Below, piece after piece: positions 16,602-25,075 of a DNA stretch of 64,000 bases. Made by a program: the position numbers and the translations under genes. Each line of letters opens with the position of its first letter. Within the stretch, counting starts at the first letter, position 1. Under the pieces are notes generated by a model. It had not been told where the DNA came from, ran no database searches, and was given only the letters and a program-made list of their open reading frames with translations. The stretch comes from Pseudomonas sp. PH1b (GTDB lineage: Bacteria; Pseudomonadota; Gammaproteobacteria; Pseudomonadales; Pseudomonadaceae). The stretch lies in assembly GCF_000633395.1 (NCBI RefSeq), contig NZ_AYMU01000020.1, forward strand, positions 401,863 to 465,862. The letters run 5' to 3'.

Positions 16602-17300
16602 ATGAATACCGTTTATGTCGATGGTGTTTACATAGGCAAGGCAAAAAATATCGGTCAGGGTCTGCTGAACGATACCGACAAGCACTCGGTTGCCAACCGT
16701 CTCTGGTTGTGGCCACAGGGCCTGGGTAGCGACGAGCATGGCGATCCTCGCTTTCACACCGGCCCTGAACGAGCGCTGCACCATTATCCTGCCGAACATT
16801 ACAGGCACTGGCGTAAACGTTATCCGCAGTTCGACTGGGGCGCGCCGGCCTTCGCGGAAAATCTTTCGACTCATGGCCTGACCGAAGAACAGGTCTGCCT
16901 GGGAGACATGTTCCGCTGGGGTGGGGCGTTACTGCAGATCAGCCAGCCTCGTTCACCCTGCTACCGCCTGAGCCAGCGCTGGGGCTTGAGCAATCTGCCT
17001 CGGCAGGCCCAGGAAAATGGTCGCTGTGGCTGGTTCTATCGAGTGCTCAAGCCCGGCTTCGTGCAGGCGGACGAACCCTTCGAACTGATCCAGCGCAGCT
17101 ATCCCGAACTGACAGTGGCCAGTGCCCTGCACTACTTCTTCCAGGAGCCACTGGAGCCTGCCGGGCTGCAGAAACTCATAGACTGTCCGGCGCTGTCTTC
17201 GCGCTGGCGTGACATTGCCATCAAGCGTCTGCGCACTGGCTGCGTCGAGGACTGGTCAGCGCGCTTGCTGGGCTTGCCCCTGGAGGGCCTGCGAGCATGA
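16602..17300 (+). CDS. MOSC-domain protein (YiiM-like)
   Basis: The 232-residue MOSC protein resembles E. coli YiiM, a molybdenum-cofactor protein that detoxifies N-hydroxylated base analogues. The segment DEHGDPRFHTGPERALHHYP is typical. The conserved cysteine expected to hold Mo is in QPRSPCYRLSQR (about residue 125). It is the first gene of a three-gene operon. Its TGA overlaps the ATG of the aminotransferase (ATGA). Electron-donor partners are not visible. Confidence 0.88.
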   Translation: MNTVYVDGVYIGKAKNIGQGLLNDTDKHSVANRLWLWPQGLGSDEHGDPRFHTGPERALHHYPAEHYRHWRKRYPQFDWGAPAFAENLSTHGLTEEQVCLGDMFRWGGALLQISQPRSPCYRLSQRWGLSNLPRQAQENGRCGWFYRVLKPGFVQADEPFELIQRSYPELTVASALHYFFQEPLEPAGLQKLIDCPALSSRWRDIAIKRLRTGCVEDWSARLLGLPLEGLRA

Positions 17301-18580
17301 ATCTGTTCGGTTTGCGCCGTACCTCTCCGAGTCTGGAAGACCTGGCCGTCGAGCCGGGTGCGTCCATCCCGGACACTTCCCTCTCCAGCGAGTGCCTGAT
17401 GCCCAGTGTGCAGCGTCCTCAGCCGGTATTCGTCCGCGGCCAGGGTTCCTGGCTGTGGGACAGTGACGACCGCACCTACCTGGACTTCACCCAGGCCGGT
17501 GCCGCCAACAGCCTGGGCCACAGCCCTTCGGCGCTGGTCAATGCAATTGCCGCCCAGGCCCAGTCGCTGATCAACCCCGGTTCGGGCTTCTACAACCGCG
17601 GCATGCTCAAGCTTGCCGATCGCTTGTGCCGCAGCACTGGCAGTGATCAGGCTTACCTGCTGAGCAGCGGCAGTGAAGCCTGCGAGGCGGCGATCAAGCT
17701 GGCACGCAAGTGGGGGCAACTGCATCGCGGCGGCGCCGCAGGCATCATCACCGCCAGCCGAAGCTGCCATGGCCGAGGTTTTGCCGCGCTGTCGGCGGCC
17801 GGCGTGGGGGCTTCGGGCAACCGCTTCGAACCGCAATTGCCGGGTTTCAGCCAGGTGCCATTCAATGACTTGCCGGCCCTGCATGCCGCGGTGGACGCGC
17901 AAACAGTGGCGATCATGCTCGAGCCGATCCAGAGCGAAGCCGGAGTCATTCCGGCCACCGAGCATTATCTCAAGGGAGTCGAGCGTCTGTGCCGTGAGCT
18001 GGGCATTCTGCTGATCCTCGATGAGGTCCAGACCGGCGCTGGCCGCTGTGGCACCCTGCTGGCCGAGCAGTTGTATGGCATACGCGCCGATATCATCAGC
18101 CTGGGCAAGGGACTGGGCGGTGGCGTGCCCCTGGCGGCCTTGCTGGCACGAGGCAAGGCTTGCTGCTTCGAACACGGCGAACTGGACGGCACCCATCACG
18201 GCAACGCCCTGATGACCTCGGCCGGCCTGGCGGTGCTGGACAGCCTGCAAGAGCACGGTTTCATGCAGCAGGTGCGGACTAGCGGTCAATACCTGGGGCA
18301 GGGGCTGAATCGCCTGGCGGTTCGTTATGACCTGGGCGAGGTTCGTGGCCATGGGCTGCTCTGGGGCATGTCCCTGACAGACGACTCGGCAGAAGCCGTG
18401 GTCAAGGCCGCGTTGCAGGAGGGGCTGTTGCTCAGTGCCCCGCAAGCGGACTGCCTGCGCTTCACTCCGGCACTGACGGTCAGCAAGGGCAATATCGACG
18501 AGATGCTCCTGCGCCTGGCCCGGGCCTTCTCCCGGGTGCGCACGGCGCAATTGCAATGTCGTAAAGGAGTATCCGTCTAA
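17297..18580 (+). CDS. Class III (acetylornithine-type) PLP aminotransferase
   Basis: This 427-residue fold type I enzyme has the PLP lysine K271 in SLGKGLGGGVPL, D242 in LDEVQTGAGR and the GSEACEAAIKLAR helix. The family transfers amino groups from acetylornithine, GABA, putrescine or aspartate-like donors. The exact substrate is not readable here. It is coupled to the MOSC gene upstream by a 4-base overlap and to the amidotransferase-like gene downstream by a one-base overlap (TAATG). The tight coupling suggests that the three act in one pathway. Confidence 0.88.
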   Translation: MNLFGLRRTSPSLEDLAVEPGASIPDTSLSSECLMPSVQRPQPVFVRGQGSWLWDSDDRTYLDFTQAGAANSLGHSPSALVNAIAAQAQSLINPGSGFYNRGMLKLADRLCRSTGSDQAYLLSSGSEACEAAIKLARKWGQLHRGGAAGIITASRSCHGRGFAALSAAGVGASGNRFEPQLPGFSQVPFNDLPALHAAVDAQTVAIMLEPIQSEAGVIPATEHYLKGVERLCRELGILLILDEVQTGAGRCGTLLAEQLYGIRADIISLGKGLGGGVPLAALLARGKACCFEHGELDGTHHGNALMTSAGLAVLDSLQEHGFMQQVRTSGQYLGQGLNRLAVRYDLGEVRGHGLLWGMSLTDDSAEAVVKAALQEGLLLSAPQADCLRFTPALTVSKGNIDEMLLRLARAFSRVRTAQLQCRKGVSV

Positions 18581-19305
18581 TGCGCGTGCTGATCCTGCAG
18601 CACTCCTGCGCAGCCGGCCCGGGCCGGATCAACCAGTGGTTGCTGGAGCGGGCGAGTGCCGTGCATATCTGCCATCTCTATGCCCAGGCACGGTTGCCGC
18701 GGCTCGACAGCTTCGACTTGCTGATCGTCCTGGGGGGCCCCATGAGCGTGCATGACGAGGTTCAGGCTCCCTGGCTGGCGGCGGAAAAACGCCTGCTGCG
18801 CAAGGCGTTGTCCGCAGGCAAGCGGGTGCTGGGCATTGGCCTGGGAGGCCAACTCCTGGCGCAGGCTCTGGGGGCTCAGGTGCGCCCTAGCGCTGTCAGG
18901 GAAATTGGCTGGTGGCCGGTGGAGAAATACCCCCATGCCCAGGATTCGCCCCTCGGGCTGGCGCTGCCGGAACGCCTGATGGCCTTTCATTGGCATGGTG
19001 AGAGTTTCGACCTGCCCAAGGGCGCGCTGCCCCTCTATCGTTCTGCAGCCTGCGCTCACCAGGGTTTCATCTGGCAGGAGCAGGCCATTGGCCTGCAATG
19101 CCTGTTGCAGAGCGACCTGCAGAGCATCGAGGCGCTCTTGCAGAGCCGCCCCAGCGACTGGCTGAACGCCGAGCACAGCGCCAAGCCGGACAGCGTCGAG
19201 GACCAACAGGCGATTCTTGCCGGGATCCCTCATTGCAGCGGCCTGGCGCCGACCCTATTCCGAGTCCTGGATTATCTGTCAGGGCCACATCCGACCTTAC
19301 GTTGA
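18580..19305 (+). CDS. Class I glutamine-amidotransferase-like protein lacking its catalytic triad
   Basis: The 241-residue protein belongs to the GMP-synthase-like GATase1 family: LIVLGGPMSVHDE forms the oxyanion strand region, and VLGIGLGGQLLAQALG corresponds to the nucleophile elbow. In active members the elbow reads GICxGxQ; here residue 87 is Gly (GGC, 18838-18840) instead of Cys. The C-terminal segment that normally reads GLQFHxE is GLQCLLQ (171-177), so the catalytic His and Glu are replaced by Leu and Gln. It should not hydrolyse glutamine. It may be a binding or regulatory subunit for the coupled aminotransferase. The frame is intact and codon use is normal, so it does not look like a decaying gene. 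Confidence 0.85.
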   Translation: MRVLILQHSCAAGPGRINQWLLERASAVHICHLYAQARLPRLDSFDLLIVLGGPMSVHDEVQAPWLAAEKRLLRKALSAGKRVLGIGLGGQLLAQALGAQVRPSAVREIGWWPVEKYPHAQDSPLGLALPERLMAFHWHGESFDLPKGALPLYRSAACAHQGFIWQEQAIGLQCLLQSDLQSIEALLQSRPSDWLNAEHSAKPDSVEDQQAILAGIPHCSGLAPTLFRVLDYLSGPHPTLR

Positions 19306-19339
19306 CTGAATTACTGAACCGTCTCGCGGTATAACGCGT

Positions 19340-19377
19340 CGCCCCGTGTCCGATTTTTCGCACGGGGCGTTTTTTTG
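19340..19377 (+). terminator. Rho-independent terminator of the MOSC-aminotransferase-amidotransferase operon
   Basis: CGCCCCGTG and CACGGGGCG form a 9-bp stem with a 12-base loop, followed by seven T. Confidence 0.92.
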
Positions 19378-19458
19378 TCTCGGTCTTTTTCAAAACCCCA
19401 CTTTGACCTTGAAAATGTCGCCGATTACAGGCTCGTTGTACTCATCGGCAAGACCACC

Positions 19459-19689
19459 ATGCGCCGTTTCGACGAGGCTTGCATCGCCGCTGCTCCCGCG
19501 CAGGTCCCCGCAGAACAGATCAAGCAGCTGCGGTGACGCAATCAGGTCAGCCAGCCGGTGTTTGCGCGTTATCTGAATACCAGCGCGTCCAGGGTGAAGA
19601 AGTGGGAGACCGGTGAAAAGCACCCCAGCGGCATGGCGCTCAAGCTGTTGAGCATCGTGCAGAAGCACGGTATCGAGATGCTCGCCTGA
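19459..19689 (+). pseudogene. Remnant of an XRE-type antitoxin/regulator (YiaG/HigA-like) with an in-frame stop
   Basis: The plus frame from ATG 19459 reads MRRFDEACIAAAP...IKQLR, then TGA (19534-19536). It continues in the same frame as RNQVSQPVFARYLNTSASRV and KKWETGEKHPSGMALKLLSI to a normal stop at 19687-19689. The HTH and the KxWExGxxxPSGxALKLL signature are those of small Cro/C1-type antitoxins. A KTT triplet directly before the ATG matches the family lead-in KTTMRRFD, so the gene is also truncated upstream. No toxin gene is left beside it. Confidence 0.7.
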
Positions 19690-19802
19690 TACTTGGCAGG
19701 AGAGCTGGAGGCGAGCAGGCGCAATCGGTCTGAACCCTGGCCTGGGCCCAGGGTCGATTGCAGGTAAGGCTCGCCCGAGCCGATGACCCTCAGGAGCTGC
19801 CC

Positions 19803-19961
19803 ATGGACTTGATCCGTATTATTTTCGCCATCCTCTTGCCGCCCTTGGGGGTCTTTCTGCAAGTAGGCTTCGGCGGCGCCTTCTGGCTGAATATCCTCTT
19901 GACCCTGTGCGGCTACATCCCCGGTATCGTGCACGCGGTATACATCATCGCCAAGCGCTGA
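19803..19961 (+). CDS. Pmp3/YqaE-family small membrane protein
   Basis: The 52-residue proteolipid has two membrane helices (IRIIFAILLPPLGVFLQVG and FWLNILLTLCGYIPGIVHAVY). Its LPPLGVFLQ and GYIPGIxHA motifs define the Pmp3/YqaE family, linked to membrane potential and salt or cold stress. The ATG at 19803 is chosen because AGGAG lies 7 bases upstream; a longer frame from 19758 adds a polar tail outside the family. It is monocistronic. Confidence 0.92.
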   Translation: MDLIRIIFAILLPPLGVFLQVGFGGAFWLNILLTLCGYIPGIVHAVYIIAKR

Positions 19962-20003
19962 TCCCCAGACTTGCCCGTTCCGATGGAGCGGGCAAGGCGC
20001 TGT

Positions 20004-21836
20004 TCAGTGCTGCCCCTGCAGTACCTTGCAATAGAACCGCCATTCCTGCTCCAGCGCGTGGGCCTGATTGCTGGCCTTGCGAAAACCATGACGCTCATCC
20101 GGGTAGTAATGGGCCTCGGCGGCTATGCCCTGGTCTTGCAGTGCCTTGAGCATGTCGCGGGTTTGCTCGGGCACCACCACGGCGTCCAGTTCGCCCTGGA
20201 AAAACACCACCGGCACGCTGATCTTGTCCGCGTGCAGCAGCGGGGTCCGGGCCTGGTAGCGTGCGTTGTCCTGTTCCGGATCGCCGATCAGCCAGTCCAG
20301 GTAGTCACCTTCGAACTTGTGGGTGGCGCGTGCCAGGGCTACCGGCTCGCTGACCCCATACAGACTGGCGCCAGCGCAGAAGACCTTGGCGAACGCCAGA
20401 GCGCAGAGGGTGGTGTAGCCTCCGGCGCTGCCGCCGCGGATGAACGCCTGCTGCGGGTCGATCAGCCCTTGCTGGTCCAGGTAGGCCACCACTGCGCAGG
20501 CGTCCTCCACGTCCACTTCGCCCCAGCGCAGGTGCAGGGCCTGGCGATAGGCACGGCCGTAGCCACTGCTGCCGCGGTAGTTCAGGTCGGCCACGGCAAA
20601 GCCGCGCTGGGTCCAGAACTGGATGCGCGGGTCGAGCATCGGGTAGCAGGCGGACGTCGGGCCACCGTGGATGAACACCACCAGGGGCGGCCGGCTGACA
20701 CCGTTCATGGCCGTGTAGAAGAAACCGTGAGCCTGGCCTTCTCCACTGGGGTAGCACAGGGTTTGTGGCCGGCTGATGCGCTCTGCCGGCAGAGGCGCGA
20801 CCCCGCCCGCCAGTACCTGAACCTGATGTGTATCGCGGGCGATGGCGATCACTGCAGAGGGGCTGATGGGCGATGCAGCGATGCAATACAGGTGCTGCTC
20901 ATCCAGCGCCAGGCTGCGAAAGCGACTGTAGCCGCCGCTGAAGTCCTGTGGTGAACCGGCGCTCTGGTGCAGCCCTAGGCGTCCAAAACCGTGTTCGGTC
21001 CAGGTGCCCAGCCAGGCATCTTCACCAAGGGGGATCCAGGTACAGCCACCCAGTTGCCAGGGCGCCGGAGCATGGTCGGCAGCTGCGCTTGGTAATGGAC
21101 GCAAGCCATGGTCGGCCTCGGCCCAGGGTTGCCAGAAGCCCTGGCGATCACTGAGGCAGTAGAGCTGGCCGTGCTGATCGAATCGTGGTTGTTGCAGGGA
21201 CTCCTGTTCACCTTCTCCGGCCACGCAGCGAGGGTCGCCCCAGGTTCCGTTGGCCAGGCGTTCGGCAAGCATCAGGCGGGTGCAGGTCCAGGGTTGATGG
21301 GGGCGGTCCCACTCGATCCAGGCCAGGCGCTGGCCATTGGGGCTCAGGGTTGGGGCAGCGTAGAAGTCTGCTCCAGCGGCGAGCAGGTGTTGGCGCCCGC
21401 TTTCAATGTCGATGCTGACCAGTCGATGTTGCTTGGCATGCTCTTCGACTGCCAATACCTGATCGCCATGACTGTGCAGGTCACCGTAACGGCATTCGCC
21501 CTGAGTCAGGGCCTTGGGTGCGCCGCCCGCCAGGGCTTGCCGATACAGCTGTTGGTCTGATTCGTTGACGAACACCAGCACCTCGCCACTGAGGCAGAAG
21601 GCACCACCACCGTATTCATAGACCCGGCTGCGAGCGCTGAAGCCTGGCGGCGTCAGGCAATGGGCCTGCCCCTCCCGCCAGTGCCAGATCCGGCAGCTGG
21701 CGTCGGTGGGACGGTACTCATTCCAGAGCAGGCCATGGGCGGTCAGTTGCAGTTCGGCAAAGTCGACCCCGGCAGCGGTGGCCAGGCTGGCGCTGAAGGG
21801 CTCAGCCCTTGGCGATGAGGCGGGAGTTTCGTTCAT
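20004..21836 (-). CDS. S9-family (prolyl-oligopeptidase-type) peptidase of the PQQ cluster
   Basis: This 610-residue serine peptidase has an N-terminal beta-propeller (about 1-360) and a C-terminal alpha/beta-hydrolase domain. The triad is S470 (GGSAGGY), D551 (QGELDAVVVP) and H583 (DERHGF). No signal peptide is seen, so it is cytoplasmic. It overlaps pqqE by 35 bases and is the last gene of the cluster. A peptidase in this place has been called PqqM or PqqG in pseudomonads. A role in trimming PqqA products together with PqqF is plausible but not shown by the sequence. Confidence 0.9.
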   Translation of the reverse strand: MNETPASSPRAEPFSASLATAAGVDFAELQLTAHGLLWNEYRPTDASCRIWHWREGQAHCLTPPGFSARSRVYEYGGGAFCLSGEVLVFVNESDQQLYRQALAGGAPKALTQGECRYGDLHSHGDQVLAVEEHAKQHRLVSIDIESGRQHLLAAGADFYAAPTLSPNGQRLAWIEWDRPHQPWTCTRLMLAERLANGTWGDPRCVAGEGEQESLQQPRFDQHGQLYCLSDRQGFWQPWAEADHGLRPLPSAAADHAPAPWQLGGCTWIPLGEDAWLGTWTEHGFGRLGLHQSAGSPQDFSGGYSRFRSLALDEQHLYCIAASPISPSAVIAIARDTHQVQVLAGGVAPLPAERISRPQTLCYPSGEGQAHGFFYTAMNGVSRPPLVVFIHGGPTSACYPMLDPRIQFWTQRGFAVADLNYRGSSGYGRAYRQALHLRWGEVDVEDACAVVAYLDQQGLIDPQQAFIRGGSAGGYTTLCALAFAKVFCAGASLYGVSEPVALARATHKFEGDYLDWLIGDPEQDNARYQARTPLLHADKISVPVVFFQGELDAVVVPEQTRDMLKALQDQGIAAEAHYYPDERHGFRKASNQAHALEQEWRFYCKVLQGQH

Positions 21837-22971
21837 TGCGAAAGGCCAGTTGCTCGATGGTTTGGGTAGCGGTTTCGGACGCTTCGCGGGCTTGGAGAAT
21901 TATCCCGTGGTGCTCCGATTTGCTGCACACCGGGTCGGCATTGCTGGCGTCCCCCGTGAGCATGAAGGCCTGGCAGCGGCAGCCACCGAAGTCCTTTTCC
22001 TTCTCGTCGCAGGAGCGACAGGGCTCCGGCATCCAGTCGTACCCGCGAAAGCGGTTGAAGCCGAAGGAGTCGTACCAGATGTGCTGCATGCTGTGGTCGC
22101 GCACGTTGGGAAACTGCACCGGCATCTGCCGCGCGCCATGACAGGGCAGGGCGGTGCCGTCCGGGGTCACGGTGAGGAAGATGCTGCCCCAGCCGTTCAT
22201 GCAGGCCTTGGGACGTTCCTCGTAGTAGTCCGGGGTGACGAAGATCAGCTTGCAAGGATGTCCCTGGGCTTCCAGCTTGGCACGGTATTCATTGGTGATG
22301 CGTTCGGCGCGGAGCAGTTGCTCGCGGGTCGGCAGCAGGCCGACGCGGTTGAGCTGGGCCCAGCCGTAGAACTGGCAGGTGGCGAGTTCGACGAAGTCGG
22401 CTTCCAGGGCTATGCACAGTTCGATGATGCGGTCGATCTTGTCGATGTTGTGCCGGTGGGTGACGAAGTTCAGCACCATCGGGTAGCCGTGGGCCTTGAC
22501 CGCGCGGGCCATCTCCAGCTTCTGGGCGAAGGCTTTTTTCGAGCCGGCCAGCAGGTTGTTCACCTGCTCGTCACTGGCCTGGAAGCTGATCTGGATGTGG
22601 TCCAGGCCGGCTTTCTTGAAGTCGCTGATCTTCTGTTCGGTCAGGCCGATGCCGGAGGTGATCAGGTTGGTGTAGAACCCCAGCTTGCGTGCCTCGCCGA
22701 TCAGCTCGGCGAGGTCCTGGCGCACCAGCGGCTCGCCGCCGGAGAAGCCCAGCTGCGCGGCGCCCATCTCCCGGGCTTCGCGAAATACCTTGATCCACTG
22801 CTCGGTGCTCAACTCCTTGCCCTGCTGGGCAAAATCCAGGGGATTGGAGCAGTAGGGGCATTGCAATGGGCAGCGATAGGTCAGCTCGGCCAGCAGCCAC
22901 AGCGGCAGGCCGATTTCCGGCTTGCCGGGCACGGCGGCGGGCTCAGCCGAGTTCGATCCAGTGTTGAGCAC
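21802..22971 (-). CDS. pqqE: PqqE radical-SAM PqqA peptide cyclase
   Basis: PqqE links the Glu and Tyr side chains of PqqA by a C-C bond, with PqqD as peptide chaperone. Cluster ligands C34, C38 and C41 (CPLQCPYC) bind the SAM [4Fe-4S] cluster. A Cys-rich C-terminal SPASM region (CRSCDEKEKDFGGCRC and a later C) holds auxiliary clusters. I place the start at a GTG (22969-22971) with GGAGG 6 bases upstream. This gives 389 residues and a 29-base overlap with pqqD. A longer frame to 23046 reads inside pqqD and is unlike the family. Confidence 0.95.
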   Translation of the reverse strand: MLNTGSNSAEPAAVPGKPEIGLPLWLLAELTYRCPLQCPYCSNPLDFAQQGKELSTEQWIKVFREAREMGAAQLGFSGGEPLVRQDLAELIGEARKLGFYTNLITSGIGLTEQKISDFKKAGLDHIQISFQASDEQVNNLLAGSKKAFAQKLEMARAVKAHGYPMVLNFVTHRHNIDKIDRIIELCIALEADFVELATCQFYGWAQLNRVGLLPTREQLLRAERITNEYRAKLEAQGHPCKLIFVTPDYYEERPKACMNGWGSIFLTVTPDGTALPCHGARQMPVQFPNVRDHSMQHIWYDSFGFNRFRGYDWMPEPCRSCDEKEKDFGGCRCQAFMLTGDASNADPVCSKSEHHGIILQAREASETATQTIEQLAFRNERNSRLIAKG

Positions 22972-23218
22972 GGGCGACCTCCATGAACTGCTCGATGTCA
23001 TCGCCAAGCTCGGGCACCCCGGGGAACTGGACCTCCAGCTCGGCAATGATCGCCGCCACGTCGCGCTCGCCGTCGATCAGGCCACCAATCAGTGCAGCGC
23101 TGTCATTGAGCTTGATCATGCCTTCCGGGTACAGCAACACGTGGCCCTTTTGCGCCGGCTCGTACTGGAAGCGATAGCCGGGGCGCCAGCGTGGGGTTTT
23201 GCTGCGGTCGAAATTCAT
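22943..23218 (-). CDS. pqqD: PqqD peptide chaperone
   Basis: This 91-residue RiPP-recognition-element protein binds the PqqA leader and presents it to PqqE. Typical PqqD motifs are present: RWRPGYRFQYEPAQ, YPEGMIKLN and a C-terminal helix with DIEQFME. It overlaps pqqC by 4 bases and pqqE by 29 bases, so the three are translationally coupled. Confidence 0.95.
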   Translation of the reverse strand: MNFDRSKTPRWRPGYRFQYEPAQKGHVLLYPEGMIKLNDSAALIGGLIDGERDVAAIIAELEVQFPGVPELGDDIEQFMEVARAQHWIELG

Positions 23219-23967
23219 AGGCTGATCCCCTTATGCCAGACCCGCTGGTCGGTGACGCTGTGATAGGGCGGGCGGTTCAATTCATAGGCCATGCTCATGG
23301 CGTCGAGCATGCTCCAAAGGATATCCAGTTTGAACTGCAGAATCTCCAGCATCCGCTCCTGGCCGGCGCGGGTGGTGTAGTGCTGCAGGGTGATCGCCAG
23401 GCCGTGTTCCACATCTCGCCGGGCCTGGCCCAGCCGGGTGCGGAAGTACTCGTAGCCGGCCGGGTCGATCCAGGGGTAGTGCTGGGGCCAGCTGTCCAGG
23501 CGCGACTGGTGGATCTGCGGGGCGAACAGTTCGGTCAAGGAGCTGCTGGCGGCCTCCTGCCAACTGGCCCGGCGGGCGAAATTGACGTAGGCATCCACCG
23601 CAAAGCGCACGCCGGGCAGCACCAGTTCCTGGGAGCGCAGTTGGTCCGGGTCCAGGCCCACGGCTTGGCCCAGGCGCAGCCAGGCCTCGATGCCGCCGTC
23701 TTCCCCGGGGGCGCCGTCATGGTCCAGCAGGCGCTGGATCCACTCACGACGGATTTCCCGGTCAGGACAGTTGGCGAGGATCGCCGCGTCCTTCATGGGG
23801 ATGTTCACCTGGTAGTAGAAGCGATTGGCGACCCAGCCCTGGATCTGCTCGCGGCTCGCCCGGCCTTCATACATCGCCACGTGATAGGGGTGATGGATGT
23901 GGTAGTAGGCGCCTTTGGCGCGCAGTGCCTGCTCGAATTCGGCAGGCGACATGGGGGTGTCGGTCAT
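23215..23967 (-). CDS. pqqC: PqqC pyrroloquinoline-quinone synthase
   Basis: The 250-residue cofactor-free oxidase performs the final ring closure and eight-electron oxidation to PQQ. It has the all-helical TenA-like fold with conserved YHIHHPYHVAM, GWVANRFYYQ and HYPWIDPAGYEYF segments that hold the substrate-contacting His, Arg and Tyr residues. The start at 23967 (MTDTPMSPAEFEQAL) is preferred. An upstream frame to 24030 would run through a REP-like repeat. Confidence 0.96.
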   Translation of the reverse strand: MTDTPMSPAEFEQALRAKGAYYHIHHPYHVAMYEGRASREQIQGWVANRFYYQVNIPMKDAAILANCPDREIRREWIQRLLDHDGAPGEDGGIEAWLRLGQAVGLDPDQLRSQELVLPGVRFAVDAYVNFARRASWQEAASSSLTELFAPQIHQSRLDSWPQHYPWIDPAGYEYFRTRLGQARRDVEHGLAITLQHYTTRAGQERMLEILQFKLDILWSMLDAMSMAYELNRPPYHSVTDQRVWHKGISL

Positions 23968-23994
23968 GTTGATTCTCCGGGTGTTTCGGCCGCT

Positions 23995-24016
23995 TTGCGG
24001 GCAGACCCGCTCCTGC
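23995..24016 (-). repeat. Single REP element between pqqB and pqqC
   Basis: On the minus strand the sequence begins GCAGGAGCGGGTCTGCCCGC, close to the common fluorescent-pseudomonad REP GTAGGAGCGGGCTTGCCCGC. It forms an imperfect hairpin in the 93-base pqqB-pqqC gap and could stabilise or attenuate the transcript. Confidence 0.6.
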
Positions 24017-24060
24017 GCATAGAGGCCCAAGGCTCTGGTCGAGCTTGTAGTCGATTGGTC

Positions 24061-24972
24061 CTACAGCTCAATACTCATTCCGTCGTAAGCCACTTCCACC
24101 TTTCGGCGTACCAGTTCGGCACGTTCGGCGGAGTCTTCGTCAAGGATCGGGTTGGTGTTGTTGATGTGGATCAGCACCTTGCGCTGGCGGGGCAGTTGCT
24201 CCAGTACTTCGAGCATGCCGCCGGGGCCGTTCTGGGCCAGGTGGCCCATTTCCCGGCCGGTGCGGGTGCCGACGCCGCGGCGCTGCATCTCGTCGTCTTC
24301 CCACAGGGTGCCGTCCAGCAGCAGGCAATCGCTGGCAGACATGATTTCCAGCAAAGGACCCTCTACCTTGCCCAGCCCTGGGGCGTAGAAGAGTTTGCCG
24401 CCGCTGCGCAGGTCCTCGACGATCAGGCCGATGTTGTCTCCCGGGTGAGGATCGAAGCGGTGGGGCGAATAAGGAGGGGCCGCGCTGCGCAGGGGCAAGG
24501 GAGTGAAGCGCAGGTTGGGGCAGGCAGGAACGGTGAAGCTCTGGTCGAGCTCGATGCGGTTCCAGTTCAGGCCGCCGTTCCAGTGGCTGAGCATCTTGAA
24601 CAGGGGAAAGCCGGTGCTCAGGTCTTCATGGACCATGTCGGTGCACCAGACCTGATGCGGGCAACCTTCGCGCAGGCTGAGCAGGCCGGTGGTGTGATCG
24701 ATCTGGCTGTCCATGAGGATGATGGCGCCGATCCCGGTGTCCCGCAGCGCACGGCCCGGCTGCATGGGGGCGAAGCTCTGGAGCTGGGCACGGATGTCCG
24801 GGGAGGCGTTGCACAGCACCCAGTTCACCCCGTCATCGGAAATCGCGATGGACGATTGAGTGCGCGCCTGGGCCCGCAGGCTGCCGTCGCGAAACCCTGC
24901 GCAGTTCACGCAGTTGCAGTTCCACTGCGGAAAACCACCGCCGGCGGCGGAACCTAGAATCTGGACGAACAT
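24061..24972 (-). CDS. pqqB: PqqB metallo-hydrolase-fold protein
   Basis: The 303-residue metallo-beta-lactamase-fold protein is thought to hydroxylate the Glu-Tyr dipeptide intermediate. The N-terminus MFVQILGSAAGGGFPQWNC and the paired NCxxC cysteines are characteristic of PqqB. The motif MDSQIDHTTG replaces the classical HxHxDH, as is normal for this family. It is expressed downstream of pqqA through a hairpin with a T-rich tail. Confidence 0.96.
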   Translation of the reverse strand: MFVQILGSAAGGGFPQWNCNCVNCAGFRDGSLRAQARTQSSIAISDDGVNWVLCNASPDIRAQLQSFAPMQPGRALRDTGIGAIILMDSQIDHTTGLLSLREGCPHQVWCTDMVHEDLSTGFPLFKMLSHWNGGLNWNRIELDQSFTVPACPNLRFTPLPLRSAAPPYSPHRFDPHPGDNIGLIVEDLRSGGKLFYAPGLGKVEGPLLEIMSASDCLLLDGTLWEDDEMQRRGVGTRTGREMGHLAQNGPGGMLEVLEQLPRQRKVLIHINNTNPILDEDSAERAELVRRKVEVAYDGMSIEL

Positions 24973-25012
24973 GAATGCTCCCTGGATGAGGACTGGAAAA
25001 AAGATGGAGAAC

Positions 25013-25047
25013 TGAAAATAAAAACGCCCCGGACGGGCCGAGGCGTT
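25013..25047 (-). terminator. Leaky terminator (attenuator) between pqqA and pqqB
   Basis: Read on the minus strand, AACGCCTCGG-CCCGT-CCGGGGCGTT is a 10-pair stem (one G-T pair), followed directly by TTTTTATTTT. It begins 29 bases after the pqqA stop and ends 41 bases before pqqB. Read-through must occur for pqqBCDE expression unless an internal promoter exists. The arrangement explains a high PqqA peptide to enzyme ratio. Confidence 0.8.
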
Positions 25048-25075
25048 GCGCTGCGTTTCTGGCCAGAGGCAGAAA

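Noticed and set aside
21802..22971. Two radical-SAM genes or a pqqDE fusion
   Set aside because: The frame extends upstream into pqqD, but a GTG start with GGAGG six bases before it gives a normal PqqE. The upstream part is pqqD read in another frame.
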